Positions 17,849 through 24,442 of a stretch of DNA of 35,141 nt are shown here, piece after piece. The translations under genes were made by a program, and so were the position numbers. The stretch is taken from NCBI GenBank assembly GCA_902597385.1, contig CACJXQ010000020.1, positions 1 through 35,141 on the forward strand, read 5' to 3'. Origin of the DNA: an uncultured Pseudomonadota bacterium (GTDB taxonomy: Bacteria; Pseudomonadota; Gammaproteobacteria; Ga0077536). The notes under the pieces were generated by a model. That model had not been told where the DNA came from. It saw only the letters and a program-made list of their open reading frames with translations, and did not search any database. Each line of letters opens with the position of its first letter. Positions within the stretch are counted from its first letter, which is position 1.

Positions 17849-19321
17849 GTGAAAAAAACTGATCTAGAAAACTACGTTGAAAACCCAGAGCGAGAAGAAT
17901 TGATTCGAAAGGTTAGAAAAAAAATCGATGAACTGGGAATCAAGTACATCTACTACCAATTTATATCAGTCACTGGGAGAATTGTTGGAAAGGGCATTCC
18001 TGCTGACCACTGGGAGCGCACGGCAAATAGAGGCTTCCAACTAGTCTATGGTTCTACTGCAAATCTTTTTATTGACCGGCACGATGAATATATAGGATAC
18101 GGCCCCGAGGCAATGGAACTGGTCGGACTACCAGACCCGGACACCTTTTGCCAATTGCCTTGGGATAAAAGAGTGGCCAGGGTTTTTTGTGTCTGCTTTA
18201 GAAATCGAGAGGAACGAGAGAATGCAGGTGCTTTTTTAACATCAGACTGCAGAGGCAATCTTAAAAGGGCTCACAATATTTTTAAGGAACAGTTCGGTCT
18301 TGAATTCAGGGTCGGTACCGAGCCTGAGATGATGTGGTTAAAAAAAGGACCAGATGGAAAACCTGATGGTGGGGTAACTGAACCCTATTGTTACCACATA
18401 GATCAATTCGAGAGCCTAAGACCAGTTTTCATGCAAGTAATCGAGTACGCCCAAGCAATGGGGTTGGATATGATTCAAGGGGATCATGAAGATGCCCCTG
18501 GGCAACTAGAACTAAATTGGATGTTTGATGATGTGGTCAAAAATGCGGATCGACTATCAACCTACAGGCAAATTTGTGCTCAAGTAGCTAGGGAAAATAA
18601 TCTCATCGCATGTTTTATGTCTAAACCTTTCATGGGTGTTTCTGCTTCCGGTTGCCACACAAATATTTCACTCTGGAAAGGTGGTAAAGATGAACTCAAC
18701 AAACTACATAACGAACCCCTTCCAGGTCTTGACGAGGTCTTTACCTACCGAGTTAATGGAGAGAATCTTTTCATGCCAGATACTGATGATATCCAAAAAC
18801 CCGGCAAAGTTGGTTTGCAGTGCGTGGGGGGCATAGTCAAACATTTGGGAGCCTTAACGGCAATTGGTTGCTCTACTGTTAATTCTTACCGCAGACTTTG
18901 GGACACTGGTTTTTGGGCCCCAGTTTTTGCAGATTGGGGATTCCAGAACAGAACCACCGGACTGAGAATATCTGCACCGGGGCGTTTTGAATACAGAGCG
19001 GTAGATTCGATGGTTAACCCTTACCTTCTAGGTTCGGCCCTGCTTAAAGCTTTCGAGGATGGAATATCAAATGATATAGATCCTGGTGAGCCAGAGAATA
19101 GAAATATCTACGAAGCAATGGAGGCTGGAAAACTGGTAAAACGCCTTCCCATGTCCTTAGGTGATGCGCTTCAAAAGCTCGAAGAGGATGAGGTAATAAA
19201 AAGCGCGCTACCGGGGGACATGTACAAGGTTTATAAGTGGTACAAAAACGACGAATGGGAAAAATTTATGGCCACTGTGACAGACTGGGATCAAGAAATG
19301 TATCTTGATTGCCTACCCTAA
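17849..19321 (+). CDS. gmaS: Gamma-glutamylmethylamide synthetase / glutamine synthetase-like ligase
   Basis: This 490-residue protein is a glutamine-synthetase-family ligase. It has a beta-grasp N-domain and the catalytic barrel with FRVGTEPEMMW (153-163, metal-binding glutamates), GDHEDAPGQLELN (211-223), SASGCHTNISLW (265-276, His270 in the ATP/metal region) and RISAPGRFEYRAVDSMVNPYL near residue 375-395. No GlnA-type adenylylation tail is recognised. Placement directly before mgsABC and mgdABCD argues that it uses methylamine rather than ammonia: glutamate + methylamine + ATP gives gamma-glutamylmethylamide. A GlnT-type glutamine synthetase is the alternative. The GTG start at 17849 has GGAG nine bases upstream; no ATG fits better. 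Confidence 0.8.
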   Translation: MKKTDLENYVENPEREELIRKVRKKIDELGIKYIYYQFISVTGRIVGKGIPADHWERTANRGFQLVYGSTANLFIDRHDEYIGYGPEAMELVGLPDPDTFCQLPWDKRVARVFCVCFRNREERENAGAFLTSDCRGNLKRAHNIFKEQFGLEFRVGTEPEMMWLKKGPDGKPDGGVTEPYCYHIDQFESLRPVFMQVIEYAQAMGLDMIQGDHEDAPGQLELNWMFDDVVKNADRLSTYRQICAQVARENNLIACFMSKPFMGVSASGCHTNISLWKGGKDELNKLHNEPLPGLDEVFTYRVNGENLFMPDTDDIQKPGKVGLQCVGGIVKHLGALTAIGCSTVNSYRRLWDTGFWAPVFADWGFQNRTTGLRISAPGRFEYRAVDSMVNPYLLGSALLKAFEDGISNDIDPGEPENRNIYEAMEAGKLVKRLPMSLGDALQKLEEDEVIKSALPGDMYKVYKWYKNDEWEKFMATVTDWDQEMYLDCLP

Positions 19322-19342
19322 CTTTATTATAGGAAAAGAATT

Positions 19343-20281
19343 ATGTGTGGTATAGCAGGAGTAATGCACCGGGGGAAAACTTCGACCGTCGGTTCTGAGA
19401 TGACTACGATGTTAAAAGCCATGAAACATAGAGGGCCGGATTCCACCGGTTTCGCTTTATATCAAGAGTCAATGCCAAAGAATAAATTCGTCATGCGTTT
19501 TAAGGTCGCAGAGGGAAGCGAAGCTCAATCTGGCTTCGACATACAGAGCATTATGCAAGAGAGAATTCAAAAGGTAGACGCTCGATTGGATGAGCTAAAG
19601 GCGGTCGTAGAAAAAAAATCACAGGACACGATTTACGCTTGTCGGTATGAATTCGAATTTGACGGAAGTCTTAGAAAATTGGCGAATTATATCGAGGACC
19701 TGGAAGGCGTTGAAATTTTATCTATCGGGAAAGGACTTGAGTTAATCAAGGATTTAGGAGATGCAGATAATGTGTCTGACACTTATAATCTCAGAGGCTT
19801 TTCTGGTACTCACGCGATAGGACACACTAGGATGGCTACTGAATCGGATGTAGATATAAGATCTGCTCACCCCTACTGGGCGTATCCGTTTTCGGACGTA
19901 TCCGTAGTTCATAACGGTCAGCTAACTAACTATTGGACGAAACGAAGGGAACTAGAACGCAAGGGGCATAGATTTATGTCAAACTGCGACTCCGAGCTAG
20001 TAGCAGTTTACATAGCAGATTCAATCGACCAAGGTAAGAGTCTTGAACAGTCTATGAACGAATCTCTAACCGAATTAGATGGTGTTTTTACCTACCTTAT
20101 AGCAACCTCTGACCAATTGGGAATGGCTAAAGACACCATGGCGGCCAAGCCAATGGTCTTGTACGAAAGCGATGAAATCGTCGCACTTGCTTCCGAAGAG
20201 GTTGCAATCAGGACAATTTTTGAGGGTGAAATAGATACAACCGACCCTTACGAGGGGGAAGTCAGAGTTTGGCAGGCTTAG
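19343..20281 (+). CDS. mgsA: N-methylglutamate synthase subunit A (class II glutamine amidotransferase domain, GlxB-like)
   Basis: MgsA is the amide-processing subunit of N-methylglutamate synthase and is homologous to the amidotransferase domain of glutamate synthase. The 312-residue protein begins MCGIAGV, so Cys2 is the N-terminal nucleophile after Met removal. Other class II signatures are HRGPDSTG (29-36), GHTRMATESDVDIRSAHPY and VHNGQLTNYW. Substrate release from gamma-glutamylmethylamide would give methylamine for the partner subunits. The gene starts 21 bases after gmaS, and its TAG lies 14 bases before the preferred mgsB start. The GlxB name is used for homologues in rhizobia. Confidence 0.85.
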   Translation: MCGIAGVMHRGKTSTVGSEMTTMLKAMKHRGPDSTGFALYQESMPKNKFVMRFKVAEGSEAQSGFDIQSIMQERIQKVDARLDELKAVVEKKSQDTIYACRYEFEFDGSLRKLANYIEDLEGVEILSIGKGLELIKDLGDADNVSDTYNLRGFSGTHAIGHTRMATESDVDIRSAHPYWAYPFSDVSVVHNGQLTNYWTKRRELERKGHRFMSNCDSELVAVYIADSIDQGKSLEQSMNESLTELDGVFTYLIATSDQLGMAKDTMAAKPMVLYESDEIVALASEEVAIRTIFEGEIDTTDPYEGEVRVWQA

Positions 20282-20282
20282 T

Positions 20283-20289
20283 AAAGGAG
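20283..20289 (+). promoter_or_regulatory. Ribosome-binding site selecting the TTG start of mgsB
   Basis: AAAGGAG sits six bases before TTG at 20296 and directly after the mgsA stop. It supports initiation at 20296 rather than at the in-frame TTG at 20269, which lies inside mgsA with no site. It also argues against ATG at 20308, whose only purine-rich element is two bases away. Confidence 0.7.
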
Positions 20290-20295
20290 ACACCA

Positions 20296-21111
20296 TTGAA
20301 AGAGGAAATGAGATCAGAGCTTCTGAAAGGAAGAACACAACAAAGATTTTTTTCATCGGAAGAAGGTGAGGCTCTTGAGCAACCGTTTGCGCACCCTGTC
20401 AATTTTGAGTCTGAGGCTGAACTCGACGCGACTAATTTATCAGCCCGTGAAATCAATGAAAAAATCCGGGAATTAATGTTGCAGGGGATGGGCTCAATAA
20501 GATTGAAAAACCCAGGCGCGAAGCACAGCTTGGCTGTGGGCATTCTTAATCGGCTCAATCTTACCATAGAAGGTAGCCTAGGCTATTTTGGACTTGGCTT
20601 AATTGATGGCCCTAATGTAGTGGTCGAAGGCAGAGTGGGATGGTCTTGCGGAGAAAATATGATGGCTGGAACGGTGGTTATTAAGAAAAATGCTGGCTCC
20701 ACCTTTGGCGCTGCACTCCGCGGAGGAGACTTGGTATGTCATGGTGATGTAGGGTCCAGAACAGGCATCGATCAGAAGGGTGGGACCATTATAGTGGGCG
20801 GCAAAACTGGGGCATTCTCCGGGTTCATGATGCAGCGCGGTAGAATGATTATCTTAGGGGACTCCGGCCAAAACTTAGGAGACTCCATGTATGACGGCAC
20901 GATTTATGTGGGCGGGAGTATTGAGAGCCTCGGAGTTGATGCTGTAGAGGAAGAACTCACTAAAGAGGATGTCAGCTGGCTAAATAGGAAACTTTCACTT
21001 TATGGACTAGAGACCCAAATTAACCTGAATCAAATTAAGAAAATTGTATCCGGAAAACAACTCTGGAATTACGATAGTTTAGAACCTAGCGAGAAAAAGC
21101 TTGTCTTATAA
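20296..21111 (+). CDS. mgsB: N-methylglutamate synthase subunit B (GXGXG domain, GlxC-like)
   Basis: MgsB corresponds to the C-terminal beta-helix (GXGXG) domain of glutamate synthase, which bridges the amidotransferase and FMN sites. The 271-residue product (from TTG 20296) has a short N-terminal extension, then repeated glycine-rich turns such as GLGLIDGPNVVVEGRVGWSC, GAALRGGDLVCHGDVGSRTG, GGTIIVGGKTGAFSGFMMQRG and GDSMYDGTIYVGG. These repeats are the hallmark of the fold. The reading frame extends upstream to TTG 20269 (280 residues), but the Shine-Dalgarno favours 20296. It is 23 bases ahead of mgsC, consistent with a single heterotrimeric enzyme. Confidence 0.85.
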   Translation: MKEEMRSELLKGRTQQRFFSSEEGEALEQPFAHPVNFESEAELDATNLSAREINEKIRELMLQGMGSIRLKNPGAKHSLAVGILNRLNLTIEGSLGYFGLGLIDGPNVVVEGRVGWSCGENMMAGTVVIKKNAGSTFGAALRGGDLVCHGDVGSRTGIDQKGGTIIVGGKTGAFSGFMMQRGRMIILGDSGQNLGDSMYDGTIYVGGSIESLGVDAVEEELTKEDVSWLNRKLSLYGLETQINLNQIKKIVSGKQLWNYDSLEPSEKKLVL

Positions 21112-21134
21112 AAAAGCCGAAGAGGAAAATCAAA

Positions 21135-22472
21135 GTGTCAAATGATGATGAAAAATATCTATTAGGTAAAAGCCCGATTTTTACTCCGGAGGTCATTAAT
21201 GACATCCACGTGAAAGCTGAATTGGGAAGATACCGAATGCGGGGCTTTTCGATGTTCAAGAAAGTGCCCGGCTGGGATGAATTAACATTCTTACCCGGAA
21301 CGTTAACTAGGTTTGTTATAGAAGGCTATCGGGAGAAATGTGAAACCAAAACAATCATAGGTCCTCGGGCAAAAAGGCCGCTAGAACTTGACATTCCAGT
21401 CTATATCACAGGCATGAGTTTTGGAGCACTATCCTACGAAGCAAAGACCGCACTCGCCAGAGGGGCTACACTCGCGGGAACTGCTACCTGCTCTGGGGAA
21501 GGTGGCATGATCCCAGACGAGAGACGCTATTCTGAGAAATGGTTTTACCAATGCATTCAATCTAGATATGGATTCAACCCACAGCACCTTCGATTAGCTG
21601 ATGCTTGTGAATTTTTTATTGGTCAAGGGTGCAAAGTCGGCCTAGGTGGGCACTTAATGGGTCAAAAGGTCACTGATCAGGTAGCTGAGATGAGATCTTT
21701 ACCGGCAGGCATAGATCAACGTAGTCCTGCTAGACACCCAGATTGGTTAGGTCCAGACGACTTAGCATTAAAAATTGAGGAAATTCGAGAGGCTACCAAT
21801 TGGGAGATACCAATACAGTTGAAACTTGGTGCCGCCAGAGTTTACGACGACGTTAGAATGGCCGCGAAGACCGACCCAGATTCTATTTATATAGATGGAA
21901 TGGAAGGAGGCACGGGTGCAGGCCCTCATCTAGCCTCTGAAGAAACCGGGGTACCAGGAATAGCAGCAATAAGACAAGCTAGAAAAGCACTCGAAGACGT
22001 AGGCAAAAGCGGGGAAATTACCCTGATCTATGCTGGTGGGATAAGGAATGGCGGAGATGTAGCCAAAGCCTTAGCGCTAGGGGCAGACGCCATAGCTATC
22101 GGACACTCTTCTATGATGGCCTTGAACTGCAATAAAGACATCCCAGAAGCGAACTACGAGGCAGAGATGGGAGTAAGCGCCGGAAACTGTTATCACTGTC
22201 ACACTGGCAGATGTCCTGTTGGAATAGCTACTCAAGACCCCGCTTTACGGGCCCGGCTTGATCCTGATGAGGCCGCAGAAAGAGTCTATAATTTCTTACA
22301 TTGTCTTACTATTGAATGCCAAATGATGGCTAGAGCCTGTGGGAAAACTAATATCCACTCTTTGGAACCTGAGGACCTAGCTGCCCTCACTATGGAAGCT
22401 TCAGCTATGGCTCAAGTGCCTTTAGCAGGCACCCAAGTTACTGTAGGAAGACCTGACATGAACAGGTTTTGA
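21135..22472 (+). CDS. mgsC: N-methylglutamate synthase subunit C (FMN/Fe-S glutamate-synthase-like, GlxD-like)
   Basis: MgsC carries the synthase core of the glutamate-synthase type. The 445-residue protein shows the FMN-barrel motifs DIPVYITGMSFGALS (86-100), CSGEGGMIPDER (119-130), IYIDGMEGGTGAGP (251-264) and YAGGIRNGGDVAKALALGADAIAIGH (299-324). The iron-sulfur motif is CYHCHTGRCPVGIA with Cys352, Cys355 and Cys360, spaced C-x2-C-x4-C. This subunit should form N-methylglutamate from methylamine and 2-oxoglutarate with external reductant. The start is GTG 21135, with GAGG about ten bases upstream and no nearby ATG in the frame. Confidence 0.88.
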   Translation: MSNDDEKYLLGKSPIFTPEVINDIHVKAELGRYRMRGFSMFKKVPGWDELTFLPGTLTRFVIEGYREKCETKTIIGPRAKRPLELDIPVYITGMSFGALSYEAKTALARGATLAGTATCSGEGGMIPDERRYSEKWFYQCIQSRYGFNPQHLRLADACEFFIGQGCKVGLGGHLMGQKVTDQVAEMRSLPAGIDQRSPARHPDWLGPDDLALKIEEIREATNWEIPIQLKLGAARVYDDVRMAAKTDPDSIYIDGMEGGTGAGPHLASEETGVPGIAAIRQARKALEDVGKSGEITLIYAGGIRNGGDVAKALALGADAIAIGHSSMMALNCNKDIPEANYEAEMGVSAGNCYHCHTGRCPVGIATQDPALRARLDPDEAAERVYNFLHCLTIECQMMARACGKTNIHSLEPEDLAALTMEASAMAQVPLAGTQVTVGRPDMNRF

Positions 22473-22516
22473 TATAGAATAATTTTGAAACTCAGATTTA
22501 GCAGGATTTTAAATAA

Positions 22517-22918
22517 ATGACAGAAAAGAAAAATCTAAAAGATATCGATCATTATCTGAAATCGGACGGTGTAGATTCCGAGAGAGAAAAAATGATCGGA
22601 CAGACCATCGGATATCGATATGACGTAAATCTCCTACCCGACTATGACCGACTCACTCCCTTTTTAGCAAAATATATGGAATTCATGGGATGGAAAGATC
22701 TGAACTGGTTAGAGGACGTGCACATGGGGTATGAGGAAGGCCGAGCCGCGGTTTTTGATAGAAACATCAATGGTTGGGTCACCGTACCTCCCGAAATAGA
22801 TTTGCCTGATAATCAGCAAGACCGAGACATGATAGCTCGAGAGTTACTCATAAAATTTCAGATGTCAGAGACACATCCTCTGGTGGACCTGAGGAAAACT
22901 TATGGGAAATTCATATAA
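22517..22918 (+). CDS. Unrecognised 133-residue protein embedded in the cluster
   Basis: I do not recognise this protein. It is soluble and acidic, with no cysteine, no membrane segment and no nucleotide-binding motif. It has a charged N-terminal part (EKKNLKDIDHYLKSDG), a central tyrosine/tryptophan-rich region (YMEFMGWKDLNWLEDVHMGYEEG, about residues 53-75), a short beta-like GWVTVPPEID, and a helical C-terminus ending LRKTYGKFI. It lies 44 bases after mgsC and 26 before mgdA, in the same direction, with AGGA upstream of its ATG. Its location between the synthase and dehydrogenase subunits suggests an accessory subunit, assembly factor or regulator of one of them. That is inference only. 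Confidence 0.8.
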   Translation: MTEKKNLKDIDHYLKSDGVDSEREKMIGQTIGYRYDVNLLPDYDRLTPFLAKYMEFMGWKDLNWLEDVHMGYEEGRAAVFDRNINGWVTVPPEIDLPDNQQDRDMIARELLIKFQMSETHPLVDLRKTYGKFI

Positions 22919-22944
22919 TCGCATATTAGTTAACTGAGTAGATA

Positions 22945-24186
22945 ATGTCTCTTAGACTCCTCAAATATGGTTTTATAGAGGGCCATTCAGAAGAAAAGTG
23001 GATCCCTCGCCCAACATCACTAAAAAAAAAATATGATGTAGTGATAATAGGCGGAGGTGGGCATGGCTTAGCATGTGCCTATTACTTGGCTAAAGAACAC
23101 AATATCACTAATGTAGCTGTGCTAGAAAAAAATTATGTCGGTGCAGGCAATACTGGACGCAACACGACTATCATACGCTCGAACTATTTAACCCCCGAAG
23201 GAGTGAGTTTTTACAATGAGAGCTTGAGGCTTTTCAAAAATTTATCCGAAGAGCTAGAAACTAATATTTTCTACTCCGAAAGAGGCCACTTTACTCTAGC
23301 ACATAGTGAATCTACTCTACGAACCGCGAGATGGAGAGCGGAAGTAAATAAGCACCTATCAGTTAAAAGCGAGGTCGTTGGCCCTGAAGAAGTAAAAAAA
23401 GCCTGTCCTGAAATAGACCTGAGCTGCGGAGGTAACCATGCCATTGAGGGAGCTTTGTTTCATGCCCCAGGAGCAGTTGCTAGACACGATGCTGTGGCAT
23501 GGGGATACGCAAAAAATGCGAGCGCCCTGGGGGTTGAAATACACCAAAATACAGAAGCCCTAGACGTAAAGATTGAATCTGGTGAGGTTAAGGCGGTAAA
23601 AACCTCCAATGGTGAAATAGAGACTAATGTAGTACTTTCTGCAGTAGCTGGTTACACCCCTAGACTGTTGAATTTAGTTGGTCTGCGGTCACCAATAGAT
23701 ATTTATCCTTTACAAGCTTGTGTCACCGAACCCATAAAGCCGTGGTTAAACACAATAATAGTCTCCGGAAGCTTACATTTGTACATTAGCCAAAGTGCTA
23801 GAGGAGAATTAGTGATGGGCGCCTCCGTCGATCCGATGGAATTGCACAACAACAGGTCAACATTTGAATTTGTATCCGATTTAAGCGATCAGATCCTCGA
23901 TCTATTTCCCTTTCTAAGCTCTCTGAAAATAAATCGCCAATGGGCTGGCATGGCAGATATGACGCCGGATTTCGCGCCAGTCATGGGCACCACTCCCGTC
24001 AAAGGTTTTTTTCTAGATGCTGGATGGGGCACTTGGGGTTTTAAAGCAACCCCTGTTAGTGGAAAAACTATGGCTAACACCATTGCGAGGAATTCTGACG
24101 ATGCTTTAATAAAAAGCTTCAATCTGGACAGGTTCGAAAACTTCCAGCTGGTTGGAGAGAAAGGCGCTGCCGCCGTTGGACACTAA
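22945..24186 (+). CDS. mgdA: N-methylglutamate dehydrogenase subunit A / sarcosine oxidase beta-like
   Basis: This subunit oxidises the N-methyl amino acid. The 413-residue protein has the FAD motif YDVVIIGGGGHGLACAYYLA (30-48), GAGNTGRNTTIIRSNYL (66-82) typical of SoxB, and GAVARHDAVAWGYAK (176-190). In SoxB a histidine in that last motif binds FMN covalently; here it is His181. The C-terminal end shows WAGMADMTPDFAPVMG and GFFLDAGWGTWGFKATP. Homologues include the beta subunit of heterotetrameric sarcosine oxidase. N-methylglutamate rather than sarcosine is proposed from the gmaS-mgsABC genes upstream. It is followed 19 bases later by the delta subunit gene. Confidence 0.88.
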   Translation: MSLRLLKYGFIEGHSEEKWIPRPTSLKKKYDVVIIGGGGHGLACAYYLAKEHNITNVAVLEKNYVGAGNTGRNTTIIRSNYLTPEGVSFYNESLRLFKNLSEELETNIFYSERGHFTLAHSESTLRTARWRAEVNKHLSVKSEVVGPEEVKKACPEIDLSCGGNHAIEGALFHAPGAVARHDAVAWGYAKNASALGVEIHQNTEALDVKIESGEVKAVKTSNGEIETNVVLSAVAGYTPRLLNLVGLRSPIDIYPLQACVTEPIKPWLNTIIVSGSLHLYISQSARGELVMGASVDPMELHNNRSTFEFVSDLSDQILDLFPFLSSLKINRQWAGMADMTPDFAPVMGTTPVKGFFLDAGWGTWGFKATPVSGKTMANTIARNSDDALIKSFNLDRFENFQLVGEKGAAAVGH

Positions 24187-24205
24187 CCGTCTATAGACTA
24201 CGATT

Positions 24206-24442
24206 ATGAAGTTTATCCAATGTCCCCATTTAGGTAAGAGACCAATAACCGAATTCGACTTTGGCGGGGTTTTAGAGCCCGAGCCCGAGGTACTAGAGAT
24301 TCCTCCTGGAAGGTGGGCCTTCGAACAGGACAGTCGTCCAATGACAAGACGAGAATGGTGGTTTCATAGATCCTCAAAACAGTGGTTTCTGGTAGAGCGC
24401 AACACCAAGACAAATGAAACAAAATTGATTAGTGAAACATGA
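24206..24442 (+). CDS. mgdB: N-methylglutamate dehydrogenase subunit B / sarcosine oxidase delta-like, zinc site incomplete
   Basis: The 78-residue protein is a short SoxD/MgdB-type subunit. It begins MKFIQCPHLGKRPITEFDFGG, parallel to the family's CPYCGPR...EF..GG, and ends with FHRSSKQWFLVERNTKT, parallel to RHxxGCxxFFNxxRDT. In sarcosine oxidase delta a zinc ion is held by two cysteines, a histidine and a third cysteine. Here Cys6 and one His remain, but the second Cys is Leu9 and the third is Lys. The subunit may therefore not bind zinc, or bind it differently. It overlaps mgdC by four bases (ATGA), so synthesis is coupled. Identity rests on both motifs and gene order. Confidence 0.82.
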   Translation: MKFIQCPHLGKRPITEFDFGGVLEPEPEVLEIPPGRWAFEQDSRPMTRREWWFHRSSKQWFLVERNTKTNETKLISET

